Source: Candidatus Kerfeldbacteria bacterium (GTDB taxonomy: Bacteria; Patescibacteriota; Patescibacteriia; UBA9570). Taken from it: a DNA stretch of 52,184 nt. The position numbers were made by a program, and so were the translations under genes. Below are positions 1 through 8,218 of this stretch, one piece after another. A model generated the notes under the pieces. The model did not search any database, was not told the origin of the DNA, and saw only the letters and a list, made by a program, of their open reading frames with translations. The stretch's first letter is position 1; each line of letters starts with the position of its first letter. The stretch is taken from assembly GCA_016182495.1 (NCBI GenBank), contig JACPGK010000024.1:1-52184 (forward strand), read 5' to 3'.

Positions 1-78
1 ATTCCAGGTATCTGCAAATTTCTTACGTAAACCACCGGCTTCAACACGTAGTTTCCCTAATTCTTCCTGCATGGTCAT
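1..78 (-). CDS. N-terminal fragment of an unidentified protein (runs off the window)
   Basis: Only the first 26 codons are inside the window, reading MTMQEELGKL and continuing to FADTWN. The frame is open to the window edge. The start is supported by a -10 box TAAACT with a TGC extension (plus-strand 85-93) that ends 6 bases before the ATG, the same arrangement as other genes here. The helical, charged start could be the N-terminus of a peptide chain release factor 2, but this is a guess from a short stretch and I do not assign a function. It is divergent from the nucleotidyltransferase gene that starts at 157. Confidence 0.5.
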   Translation of the reverse strand, partial: MTMQEELGKLRVEAGGLRKKFADTWN

Positions 79-84
79 ACTTAC

Positions 85-93
85 AGTTTAGCA
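85..93 (-). promoter_or_regulatory. Extended -10 box of the partial minus-strand gene
   Basis: On the minus strand TGC-TAAACT ends 6 bases before the ATG at 78. Transcription would start at or next to the A of ATG, giving a leaderless mRNA. A weak -35 candidate (TTAAAA) lies 16 bases further upstream. Confidence 0.5.
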
Positions 94-143
94 AAAATCT
101 TCAGTGTTTTAAAGGGTGCTGGATAAAGGTGAATAGTTACTTG

Positions 144-149
144 TATACT
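144..149 (+). promoter_or_regulatory. -10 box of the cytidylyltransferase-like gene
   Basis: TATACT ends 7 bases before the ATG at 157, predicting a leaderless transcript. The spacing favours the ATG at 157 over the in-frame ATG at 166. No clear -35 hexamer is visible. Confidence 0.5.
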
Positions 150-156
150 ATCTGTC

Positions 157-540
157 ATGGTCACTATGGTATTAGTTTTTGGTACGTTCGATAAATTTCA
201 TCCCGGCCATGAGTGGTTTTTACAAACTGCCAAAACGTATGGCGACCGGTTAGTAGTAGTGGTGGCGCGTGACCATAATGTTTTAACAGTCAAGGGGCAT
301 TGGCCGCACCAATCAGAACAGCAGCGACTACAGCGCGTTCAACACTGTAATGTGGTTGATCAAGCTGTGCTTGGCTTGGAAGATTATGCTCATAAGGAAG
401 ACATTATTCAGCAATTGCAGCCTAATATCATCTGTTTAGGTTACGATCAGGCACCAAATTTTGTATCACCCTCACCTGATATTCAGGTGGTGCGCTTGGA
501 GGCCTTTTATCCGGAACGCTATAAATCGAGCCTTTTATAG
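157..540 (+). CDS. Cytidylyltransferase-family nucleotidyltransferase
   Basis: The 127-aa protein has the HxGH nucleotidyl-transfer motif in the context GTFDKFHPGH near residues 9-18, and a downstream LGYDQ block near residue 94. This is the fold of glycerol-3-phosphate cytidylyltransferase and of archaeal-type FAD synthetase (RibL-like), which transfer an NMP from CTP or ATP to a small phosphorylated substrate. The protein ends at KSSLL, close to where the family carries a lysine/serine-rich triphosphate-binding motif, so it is a minimal version. Substrate cannot be read from the sequence. It stands alone between its own promoter and that of speA. Confidence 0.75.
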   Translation: MVTMVLVFGTFDKFHPGHEWFLQTAKTYGDRLVVVVARDHNVLTVKGHWPHQSEQQRLQRVQHCNVVDQAVLGLEDYAHKEDIIQQLQPNIICLGYDQAPNFVSPSPDIQVVRLEAFYPERYKSSLL

Positions 541-550
541 AGTAAACCTC

Positions 551-578
551 TTGACACACTGTACCTAGTTTTTATAAT
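551..578 (+). promoter_or_regulatory. Promoter of the arginine decarboxylase gene
   Basis: A consensus TTGACA (551-556) and TATAAT (573-578) are separated by 16 bases. The -10 ends 7 bases before the GTG start at 586, so the predicted transcript begins at or one base before the start codon. It is one of the best-matching promoters in the window. Confidence 0.8.
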
Positions 579-585
579 AAGGTCT

Positions 586-1944
586 GTGAAAAAAAATTTT
601 AAGCGTTTTTGGAAACTTGGCCGTGAAGAATTTAATACTCAATATTTTGACATCACCAAAAACGGTGAATTAATGTTGAAAGAGGGTAATTACCAGTATA
701 ACATTGCCAAGCTGGTTAAACAGTATGGCACCGCCTTGGAGGTGATGTTTCCATTTATCGTTGAAACCCGCCTGCATCAATTGATGGATATCTTTTCTGC
801 GTATATTAAGCTGAACGATTACAAAGGTAAGTTCTACTACCATTATCCAATGAAGGTGAATCAGCATAAGCAGTATGTGTTATCAGTGGTGTCCGAGGGC
901 GCTAATTTAGAAACATCGTCTCCCAATGAACTATGGATCGTAAAACGGCTATGGGAACAAGAACGGTTTAGTTCTAAGATTAGAGTGTTATGTAATGGTC
1001 CCAAAACTGAACGGTACATTAAATTGATTAATGAGCTTAATCAAAATGGGCTCACGATTACACCGATTATTGAGCACCGCGACGAGTTAGTAGTTTTTAA
1101 AAAGTACAAAAGTGAAATTGGTGTGCGGGTCAATTTGAATGTGAAAGTGAAGTCGCATTGGGATAAACGGTTTAATTATTTTGGTTTGACGGAAGACGAA
1201 ATTCTCAAACTGGGGAAAATTCCAAATTTAGGGGTTATTTCCTATCATGTTTCCAGTCAAATTCAAAAATTAGATGGCTTGACCGAACCAGTCAAACGAC
1301 TATTTTCCATTTACGCCAAACTGCGCCAGCGTAACCCTAAATTAGATACCATTGATATTGGCGGTGGCGGCGCCATTCCGTATGTTAAAAAACCAATGTA
1401 CACAGTGAAAGCCGCTGCTCAACGCATTGTGAAAACATGTAAACAAATGAGCCTCAAGTATAATGTGAAAGAGCCTAATATTATTTGTGAATGGGGCCGT
1501 TATGTGGTGGCACCAGCGCAAATTACCGTCTTCAAGGTTATTACTGAAAAATCGGTTGAAAATGGCAGTAATCGTAAATGGTATATTGTTGATGGATCAT
1601 TTATTAATGACTTACCCGATACCTGGACTATTCACCAACAGTGGCATGTTATTCCAGTGAATAATATGAATACACGCAATAATCAGCGCACTTGGTTAGC
1701 TGGTTCTAGCTGCGATAGCGACGATAAATATACTGCTCAAGGTACCTATATTTTATTACCAAAATTGCAAGATGAAACTGATCAATTTTTAACTTTTTTG
1801 GATACTGGTGCTTATCAGGATTCGTTGGGAGCCCGACATTGTTTATTAGCAACCCCCTTAAAAATTATTGCTCACAATGGTGAAGTGAAAGTCGCCGCCA
1901 AACGTCAATCAGCTGAAGATATTGGAAAATCGTTTGGTTGGTAA
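586..1944 (+). CDS. speA: Biosynthetic arginine decarboxylase (PLP-dependent)
   Basis: This 452-aa fold-III PLP decarboxylase would convert arginine to agmatine. The PLP lysine is K90 in YHYPMKVNQ, matching the YPIKVNQ motif of SpeA. The HVSSQ motif is at 221-225, the glycine-rich phosphate loop at 259-262, EWGR at 302-305 and the substrate cysteine motif SSCDSDD at 374-380. It is much shorter than E. coli SpeA (over 600 aa), lacking inserted domains. The GTG start is set by the promoter spacing; there is no Shine-Dalgarno sequence. Agmatinase starts 4 bases after its stop, which supports arginine rather than diaminopimelate or ornithine as substrate. Confidence 0.8.
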   Translation: MKKNFKRFWKLGREEFNTQYFDITKNGELMLKEGNYQYNIAKLVKQYGTALEVMFPFIVETRLHQLMDIFSAYIKLNDYKGKFYYHYPMKVNQHKQYVLSVVSEGANLETSSPNELWIVKRLWEQERFSSKIRVLCNGPKTERYIKLINELNQNGLTITPIIEHRDELVVFKKYKSEIGVRVNLNVKVKSHWDKRFNYFGLTEDEILKLGKIPNLGVISYHVSSQIQKLDGLTEPVKRLFSIYAKLRQRNPKLDTIDIGGGGAIPYVKKPMYTVKAAAQRIVKTCKQMSLKYNVKEPNIICEWGRYVVAPAQITVFKVITEKSVENGSNRKWYIVDGSFINDLPDTWTIHQQWHVIPVNNMNTRNNQRTWLAGSSCDSDDKYTAQGTYILLPKLQDETDQFLTFLDTGAYQDSLGARHCLLATPLKIIAHNGEVKVAAKRQSAEDIGKSFGW

Positions 1945-1948
1945 TGCT

Positions 1949-2827
1949 ATGATTAATTATTCAATTCGTTCAACCGCCCATTTTATGGGTTATCCTAATC
2001 CTCAATGGGCCCAGGCTAAGGCAGTGTTATTGCCAATTCCATACGATGGCACTACTTCGTATCAAAGCGGAACTCGTTTTGGCCCAGAAGCCATGCTGGC
2101 AGCATCTACGCAGTTAGAATTGTACGATGAGGAATTCGGCTTTGAAACAATTAGCCGCCTGCCAGTATATACACTCGACCCTATGGAACCACATTTGAAT
2201 CACCCGGGTGATATGATTGCAGCTGTTCGTCAAGCTACCGCTCAAATTTATCGGGCAAAAAAATTTCCTTTATTGTTTGGTGGTGAACATTCATTAACGT
2301 TTGGAGCCGTGCAAGCGGCCTATCAATACCATAAAAAGTTTTCGGTACTGCACTTAGATGCCCATGCTGATTTTCGCAATGAATATGAGCATACTCGTTT
2401 CAACCACGCCTGTGTGATGCGACGCAGTATTGAGGTGGCACAAGCAGTGACCTCGGTAGGTTTGCGCAGCATTGGTCGAGCCGATATGATTGAACATAAA
2501 AAGTATAAAAAAAGACACCATTGGTTTTTAGCACCAGCCGTACCACTGGAACAAATTATAGCGACGCTCGGTTCCAAAGTGTATATTACAGTTGATATCG
2601 ATGTACTGGATGCTAGCATTATGCCAGCCACTGGCACACCTCTGCCAGGCGGATTAGGTTGGTATGATGTGCTGGCTGTAATCAAAGCAGTTGGCCAGCA
2701 GCGGCAGGTGATTGGGGCCGATATTATGGAATTTATGCCGATCGGTGGATTACGAGCTCCAGATATACTGGCGGCTAAATTATTGTATAAGATGCTGGGG
2801 TATTGCCTTAAGCCCCAAGCAAAATAG
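1949..2827 (+). CDS. speB: Agmatinase / ureohydrolase-family protein
   Basis: The 292-aa protein belongs to the arginase/agmatinase superfamily. The binuclear manganese site is visible as GGEHS (111-115), LDAHADFR (136-143) and the later VDIDVLD segment. It would hydrolyse agmatine to putrescine and urea, completing the two-step route begun by the decarboxylase immediately upstream. I place the start at ATG 1949, just after the speA stop, because the family begins close to this point; an in-frame TTG at 1922 lies inside speA. The 3' end overlaps the convergent deoxyhypusine-synthase-like gene by 20 bases. Confidence 0.8.
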   Translation: MINYSIRSTAHFMGYPNPQWAQAKAVLLPIPYDGTTSYQSGTRFGPEAMLAASTQLELYDEEFGFETISRLPVYTLDPMEPHLNHPGDMIAAVRQATAQIYRAKKFPLLFGGEHSLTFGAVQAAYQYHKKFSVLHLDAHADFRNEYEHTRFNHACVMRRSIEVAQAVTSVGLRSIGRADMIEHKKYKKRHHWFLAPAVPLEQIIATLGSKVYITVDIDVLDASIMPATGTPLPGGLGWYDVLAVIKAVGQQRQVIGADIMEFMPIGGLRAPDILAAKLLYKMLGYCLKPQAK

Positions 2828-3887
2828 CAGCCATCCAGGGAAACACTACCGTAACATCACTTTGAATAATTTGATAGTAACTTTTGGTTGATAATTTATC
2901 CCAAGTAATTTTTTCTTTACCACCAGCTCCAGAGTAGGAACCATACGACATTGGTGAAGAACCAATTTCAATAAAACCAGCCCAATCACGCACCTGCTGA
3001 TGCAAGCCCAAATCATGCTTAATTGACGGCACCACACAGATGGGGAAATCAGCCGCAATACCACCACCCAATTGTAAAAAGGCGATGGGGTGTTTTATAG
3101 AGGTTTGCATGTACCAATCGTACAGCCAGGTAAAATATTCAATACCACTTTTCATGATGGTTGGATCGAGCCTAATTTTTTTATCGCGACGATGCAAACC
3201 AGCATAAGTGTAGCTGGCAAAGATGTTGCCCATAGTTGAATCTTCAAACCCTGGAATGACAATCGGAATATTTTTTTGATAAGCAGCATAGGCCCAGCAG
3301 TCATTCGGGTTTGCCTGAACATCGGGCTTAATTAAGCCTTCAGTGAATAGGCGACGGAAATATTCATGCGGAAAATATCGTTTACCTTTGGTTTGAGCTT
3401 GCTGCCACATTTTTACTAAGTGCGGTTCCATAATGCGAACACTTTCTTCTTCCGGTAGAAACGTATCCGTAATACGGCGAAGGCCAGCATCACGTAGTTC
3501 GGCTTCTTGGGCGGGTGTGAGTTCGGTGTAGCGGGGAATGTGAGCGTAATGTGAATGCGCTACATAGCGATAGTATGATTCTTCATGGTTAGCACCAGTG
3601 GCCGAAATCAAATGGACTTTATTTTGTCGAATCAGTTCCGCTAATGTTACGCCAATTTCAAAGGAACTTAAGGCCCCGGCAATGGTTACCACCAGTTTAC
3701 CACCATCAGCTAAGTGTTGTTTTAGCCACTGGGCCGCTTCCAGGGTGCTGCCACCGTTACAATGGAGTAAGGTTTTTTTAGCAAAAGCACTCACCGTACC
3801 TCGCCCGGTGGTTTTTTTGGTGCGACCTTGGGTGATGATATGTTGACGCAAACTAGGGGATAATTTTTTTAAAGTGGAAGTTTTCAT
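2808..3887 (-). CDS. Deoxyhypusine synthase-like protein (probable polyamine synthase)
   Basis: The 359-aa protein matches the deoxyhypusine synthase family, which uses NAD and a lysine imine to move an aminobutyl group. GALSSFEIG lies near 71-79, the LGGGIAADFP segment near 273-282, SYGSYSGAG at 314-322, and the catalytic-lysine motif ITWDK ends at K331. Bacteria lack the eIF5A substrate, and several bacterial homologues act on polyamines, for example making homospermidine. The speA-speB pair facing it supports a polyamine role, but the product is inferred. A promoter (TTGTTT, 17 bases, TAGGGT) ends 8 bases before the ATG. Confidence 0.75.
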   Translation of the reverse strand: MKTSTLKKLSPSLRQHIITQGRTKKTTGRGTVSAFAKKTLLHCNGGSTLEAAQWLKQHLADGGKLVVTIAGALSSFEIGVTLAELIRQNKVHLISATGANHEESYYRYVAHSHYAHIPRYTELTPAQEAELRDAGLRRITDTFLPEEESVRIMEPHLVKMWQQAQTKGKRYFPHEYFRRLFTEGLIKPDVQANPNDCWAYAAYQKNIPIVIPGFEDSTMGNIFASYTYAGLHRRDKKIRLDPTIMKSGIEYFTWLYDWYMQTSIKHPIAFLQLGGGIAADFPICVVPSIKHDLGLHQQVRDWAGFIEIGSSPMSYGSYSGAGGKEKITWDKLSTKSYYQIIQSDVTVVFPWMAAILLGA

Positions 3888-3895
3888 AGGACACT

Positions 3896-3924
3896 ACCCT
3901 AACATAATTTTTATGAATAAACAA
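3896..3924 (-). promoter_or_regulatory. Promoter of the deoxyhypusine synthase-like gene
   Basis: On the minus strand TTGTTT (3919-3924) and TAGGGT (3896-3901) are 17 bases apart. The -10 ends 8 bases before the ATG at 3887. The -35 abuts the uvrB stop codon, so the gene is probably transcribed separately from uvrB. The -10 is a weak match. Confidence 0.4.
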
Positions 3925-5898
3925 TTATTTGATTTTTTGTAGCTTGAGGCGTTTAATCTCATCGCGCAGATGAGCCGCTTGTTCAAACTCAAGATTTTGC
4001 GCAGCCAGTTCCATTTGCTCCTCCAACTCATGCAGCCACCAGCGCCGCTCTTCTTTTGATAATTGGGCTGGAGGTTGAGCCGGCGTATCAGCTGTTTGGT
4101 CACGTTGTCCGGCCAAACGATCAGTCCCAACAGCTTTAATAATACTGCGGGGAGTAATGCCATGGTCGGTATTATACTGTTGTTGAATCGCTCGTCGACG
4201 ATTGGTTTCGTCAATCGCCCGTTGCATCGAATCAGTCATGGTATCGGCATACATCACCACACTGCCATGATTATGCCGGGCCGCTCGACCAATGGTTTGA
4301 ATCAAGGCAGTGGTACTGCGTAAAAAGCCTTCTTTATCGGCATCGAGTATCGCCACCAGTGATACCTCTGGTAAATCTAATCCTTCCCGCAGTAGGTTAA
4401 TGCCAACCACCACGTCGTACACCCCTAAACGTAAATCACGCAAAATTTCTAATCGTTCTAACGTATCAATTTCCGAATGCAAATACTGCACGGCAATGTG
4501 GCGTTCTTGCAAAAATTCAGTTAACGTTTCTGCCATCCGTTTTGTGAGCGTGGTTACCAGCACCCGTTCATGCGCATCAATACGCTGTTTGATTTCAGTG
4601 ATTAAGTGATCAATTTGACCATTAGTTGACTGAATAGTGATGATTGGGTCAAGCAAGCCAGTCGGGCGAATCAATTGTTCGGCCACAGTCTGGGCGTGTT
4701 GCAGTTCATATGGCCCAGGGGTAGCGGATATAAAAATCACCTGGTGCATATACTGATTGAACTCTTCAAATTGTAGTGGTCGGTTATCTAAGGCAGCCTG
4801 CAAGCGAAAGCCATAGTTTACCAAAGTTTGCTTACGAGCTTGATCGCCGCGATACATGCCGGTAATTTGCGGAATAGTCATGTGTGATTCATCAATCACC
4901 ATTAAAAAATCTTTTGGAAAATAATCAAGCAACGTATATGGTGGTTGCCCTGGTTGACGTTCATCAAAGTAGCGCGAGTAGTTTTCGATGCCGTTAACGT
5001 AGCCGGTTTCACGTAATAGTTCTACATCATATTTGGTGCGCTGTTGCAAGCGCTGTGCTTCTAATAGTTTGTCGTGGTGTTGTAGCTTAGCCACCTCGTG
5101 CTCTAAATCATCTTCAATCTGTTTTAAAATAACAGCGCGGTTAGCTAATGGGGCAATGTAGTGGGTAGCTGGAAAAATATCAAGCCGTGGTAATTGTTCT
5201 AACACTGTGCCAGTCAATACATCAAATAGTTCAAGCTGTTCTAGTACATTGCCATCATATCGTAAACGATAGGCTTGTTGATCAGCCATGGCCGGAAACA
5301 CTTCAATCACTTCGCCTTTGACGCGAAAGGTTCCGCGGATAAATGCAATATCATTACGGTGGTATTGCATGGCCACCAGTTGTTGTAACACCGTCCGGCG
5401 ATCATACGATTGGCCAGCCTGCAGTTGTAGACGAAACTCACCATAGGTCACTGGTGAACCTAAACCGTAGATACATGATACCGAGGCTACGACAATGACA
5501 TCCCGACGTGACAACAAGGCTTGCGTAGCGGCGTGACGTAAGCGGCTGATTTCTTCATTCAGTGCAGTGGTTTTTTCAATATACGTGTCGGTGCGGGGAA
5601 TGTAACTTTCCGGCTGGTAGTAATCATAAAATGACACAAAGTAATGGACCGCATTGTTCGGAAAAAAACTTTTCAGTTCCGAGGCCAGTTGAGCAGCTAG
5701 AGTTTTATTATGAGAGATCAGCAAGGTGGGACGTTGGACGTTAGCAATCACATTTGCCACCGTAAAGGTTTTGCCAGAACCGGTTACTCCCAACAAGGTT
5801 TGCGCCTGCTGCCCAGCGTGCAATCCAGTAGTGAGTTGATCAATCGCCCGGGGCTGATCACCGGTTGGCTTAAAATCAGCGCGCAGTTGAAAATCCAT
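3925..5898 (-). CDS. uvrB: Excinuclease ABC subunit B
   Basis: This 657-aa protein is a full-length UvrB, the damage-verification helicase of nucleotide excision repair that works with UvrA and UvrC. Walker A GVTGSGKT is at 37-44. The beta-hairpin segment rich in tyrosines (YDYYQPESYIPRTDTY) is near 92-107, and the helicase motifs ISATPGPYE and IGRAARH follow. A C-terminal UVR motif (residues about 620-655) for UvrC contact is present. The start overlaps the end of the upstream antiporter gene by 23 bases, so the two are co-transcribed. uvrA and uvrC are not in the window. Confidence 0.95.
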   Translation of the reverse strand: MDFQLRADFKPTGDQPRAIDQLTTGLHAGQQAQTLLGVTGSGKTFTVANVIANVQRPTLLISHNKTLAAQLASELKSFFPNNAVHYFVSFYDYYQPESYIPRTDTYIEKTTALNEEISRLRHAATQALLSRRDVIVVASVSCIYGLGSPVTYGEFRLQLQAGQSYDRRTVLQQLVAMQYHRNDIAFIRGTFRVKGEVIEVFPAMADQQAYRLRYDGNVLEQLELFDVLTGTVLEQLPRLDIFPATHYIAPLANRAVILKQIEDDLEHEVAKLQHHDKLLEAQRLQQRTKYDVELLRETGYVNGIENYSRYFDERQPGQPPYTLLDYFPKDFLMVIDESHMTIPQITGMYRGDQARKQTLVNYGFRLQAALDNRPLQFEEFNQYMHQVIFISATPGPYELQHAQTVAEQLIRPTGLLDPIITIQSTNGQIDHLITEIKQRIDAHERVLVTTLTKRMAETLTEFLQERHIAVQYLHSEIDTLERLEILRDLRLGVYDVVVGINLLREGLDLPEVSLVAILDADKEGFLRSTTALIQTIGRAARHNHGSVVMYADTMTDSMQRAIDETNRRRAIQQQYNTDHGITPRSIIKAVGTDRLAGQRDQTADTPAQPPAQLSKEERRWWLHELEEQMELAAQNLEFEQAAHLRDEIKRLKLQKIK

Positions 5899-7582
5899 AC
5901 TGTTTCAGCCAGTGAATGATTTCTTGACGATGCAGTTTACTGGCTTTGTTCAGTTCCGATCGACTCAAGACCGATTGAAGATATGCTAGGCTAATCGAAT
6001 CTGGATGTAGTACAAACGTTGCTCCAGCATGATAAAATGTTGGCACATCAATCAGTTGTTTGGCTGAAACAATTATATCAGCTGATACCCGAAAATGTTG
6101 CACATACTGCAGTAGTGCCAGGGTAGAAATACTGTACGGTACAATTGAAATAATAAGCGCCGCTGTGTTTAAATGGGCCCGAGCCAAAATATCTTCATCG
6201 CGCATATCGCCATAAATATAGTACACGCCGGTGCGTTGAATATGAGGAATATTTTCCGGCGTGTAATCAACCACCACCACAGTTTTATGTTGTTTTTTAA
6301 GTTCATTAGTTACCTTTTCAACAGCTGGATAGTATCCAAAAATAACCACATGCTGCTGCAGTTTGGTGGGTAGGTATTCAGTGACGGCATCGGCTTGGCC
6401 ACGTAACCAGTGCAAGCGTTGTAATAAGGGTTTAAAGCGCTGATAGATTTGTTCATTATAGGTAATGGCGTAGCTTGAAATCAACATCGTTATTAATCCA
6501 ATCAACGCAATCATGGCGACGATTGCTTGATTAAGCCAACCATGAGCCAAGCCGGCACTCACTAAAATAAATGAAAATTCACTAATTTGTCCAAGCGCCA
6601 AGCCGGCAAATAGAGCTGTGCGGGGCTGATAGCCTAACATTAGTAAAATGATATATACAATCAATGGGCTGCCAATCAGGACAAATAACGTCAGTACTAC
6701 AGTAGCTACTAGTAAACGTGGTTCAATCGTTAACACCAACTGACTACCGAGCAGTGAAAAAAAGATCACAATAAAAAAGTCGCGCAGTGATCGAATGCGA
6801 GCCGCAATTTCATAATTATAATTCAGCGAGGCAATGGCCACACCAGCCATGAATACACTAATGGCTATTGGAAAGTGCCACCAAGTGGCTAACGCGGCGA
6901 ACCCTAAACACCAGGCAATGCTCCACAGAAATAGCAGTTCTTGTGAATTGCCCAGAAACAGAAATATTTTTTTAAATACAAACTTAGCTAATACCCAAGC
7001 TAATCCGGCGAGAGTAACACCTTTAATTAATACTAATAGCAGGTTAAGCCATGGTAAGCTAGTAGCGCCACTGTTACTAAAACCGTCAACCAGCAATAAG
7101 GCTACAATGGCTAAGAAATCTTGAATCAATAAAATGGCAACGGTAATGCGGCCATGGAGTGAATCGAGTTGTTGTTGTTCACCCAACAGTTTAACCACAA
7201 TAATGGTACTGGAAAATGCTAGGGCTACTCCAATAAACCAGGCTTCAGCCACACTAAAGCCTAAGGCCATGGCTAATAACACTCCCACTAATCCGGTAAA
7301 CAGCACTTGTCCAAAACCAGCCAGCAGCACATTACGGTTTAACTGTTTGAGTTTTGTCAGATCTAACTCAATACCAACCAAGTACAACATCAGCGCAATC
7401 CCGAAGGTAGCTAATACATCAATCAAGTCGTGTGATTGTAAAATATTTAATCCCACCGGGCCAAGCAAAACGCCGGCCAACATAAACGCTAGCACGGTTG
7501 GTTGTTTAAATAATTTGGTAACCAAGGCTAAACCAGCACTGACGATGATAATCGCACTGACTTCAAAAAAAATATTCGCCAC
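5876..7582 (-). CDS. KefB/CPA2-type cation:proton antiporter with RCK domain
   Basis: The 568-aa protein has about twelve hydrophobic segments over residues 1-385, typical of the CPA2 monovalent cation:proton antiporter family. A Rossmann RCK/TrkA-N regulatory domain follows from about residue 405 (VVIFGYYPAV, then VVVDYTPEN and YGDMRDEDIL). It probably exchanges K+ or Na+ for protons at the inner membrane, gated by a nucleotide. The GTG start is chosen because a -10 box TGC-TATACT (plus-strand 7591-7599) ends 8 bases before it. It shares a divergent promoter region with ruvA. Confidence 0.85.
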   Translation of the reverse strand: MANIFFEVSAIIIVSAGLALVTKLFKQPTVLAFMLAGVLLGPVGLNILQSHDLIDVLATFGIALMLYLVGIELDLTKLKQLNRNVLLAGFGQVLFTGLVGVLLAMALGFSVAEAWFIGVALAFSSTIIVVKLLGEQQQLDSLHGRITVAILLIQDFLAIVALLLVDGFSNSGATSLPWLNLLLVLIKGVTLAGLAWVLAKFVFKKIFLFLGNSQELLFLWSIAWCLGFAALATWWHFPIAISVFMAGVAIASLNYNYEIAARIRSLRDFFIVIFFSLLGSQLVLTIEPRLLVATVVLTLFVLIGSPLIVYIILLMLGYQPRTALFAGLALGQISEFSFILVSAGLAHGWLNQAIVAMIALIGLITMLISSYAITYNEQIYQRFKPLLQRLHWLRGQADAVTEYLPTKLQQHVVIFGYYPAVEKVTNELKKQHKTVVVVDYTPENIPHIQRTGVYYIYGDMRDEDILARAHLNTAALIISIVPYSISTLALLQYVQHFRVSADIIVSAKQLIDVPTFYHAGATFVLHPDSISLAYLQSVLSRSELNKASKLHRQEIIHWLKQYGFSTAR

Positions 7583-7590
7583 AGGTCATT

Positions 7591-7599
7591 AGTATAGCA
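7591..7599 (-). promoter_or_regulatory. Extended -10 box of the antiporter-uvrB operon
   Basis: The minus strand reads TTGTGCTATACT, with the TATACT ending 8 bases before the GTG at 7582. The identical 12-mer precedes purB at 43053-43064, and its first ten bases precede folD. The predicted mRNA is leaderless. Confidence 0.65.
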
Positions 7600-7612
7600 C
7601 AAAAACATGTGG

Positions 7613-7618
7613 TACAAT
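7613..7618 (+). promoter_or_regulatory. -10 box of ruvA
   Basis: TACAAT ends 9 bases before the ATG at 7628. This spacing rules out the earlier in-frame ATG at 7607, which lies upstream of the -10 box. The element sits back-to-back with the antiporter promoter. Confidence 0.55.
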
Positions 7619-7627
7619 AGGCCCATT

Positions 7628-8206
7628 ATGATCGCTTGTATCACTGGCACCGTGGATTATATTCATCCTAATGGCAAGCATATTGTTGTGTTGGTGCACG
7701 ATATTGGTTATAGCATAGCCGTGCCAGCCACCGTGCTGGAACAATGTCGTCTGCATGATACCATTACTCTGTACACCTATCATCACGTGCGCGAAGCGGC
7801 GGTTGAATTGTATGGGTTTTTAGCCCGGCCAGATTTAGCCATGTTTGAACAGTTGTTATCGGTCAGTGGCGTAGGCCCGAAAGTTGGTGTAGCCATTATT
7901 GCCCATGTGAGTTTGGTCGATTTAGTGACCGCCATTCAACAACGCGATCCAACCTTGTTTGTAAAAGTTCCTGGAGTGGGGAAAAAAATTGCCGAACGGA
8001 TTGTTTTGGAACTGCATAGTAATGTCAGCACCGAATCATTAGTGAATAATCCTGGTTCATCAATCAGTGATGCTTTGGCCGCTTTAGAAAGTTTGGGCTA
8101 TTCTGGTAGTGAATCATTATCCGCTTTACAAACTATTGATAAAACTTGGCCAGTATCACAGCAAGTGCGAGCGGCTTTACAACAGTTAGGTAAACGGCCT
8201 GGTTAA
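7628..8206 (+). CDS. ruvA: Holliday junction branch-migration protein RuvA
   Basis: The 192-aa protein has the normal length and order of RuvA, which tetramerises on Holliday junctions and loads the RuvB motor. The N-terminal OB-fold begins MIACITGTVDYI. The helix-hairpin-helix motifs SVSGVGPKVG and KVPGVGKKIAERIV are near residues 72-81 and 107-120, and a C-terminal RuvB-binding domain follows (SDALAALESLGYS). The start follows from family alignment and from the -10 box at 7613. It heads a plus-strand run of envelope and repair genes. ruvB and ruvC are not adjacent. Confidence 0.93.
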   Translation: MIACITGTVDYIHPNGKHIVVLVHDIGYSIAVPATVLEQCRLHDTITLYTYHHVREAAVELYGFLARPDLAMFEQLLSVSGVGPKVGVAIIAHVSLVDLVTAIQQRDPTLFVKVPGVGKKIAERIVLELHSNVSTESLVNNPGSSISDALAALESLGYSGSESLSALQTIDKTWPVSQQVRAALQQLGKRPG

Positions 8207-8218
8207 GGTTGCACCAGC

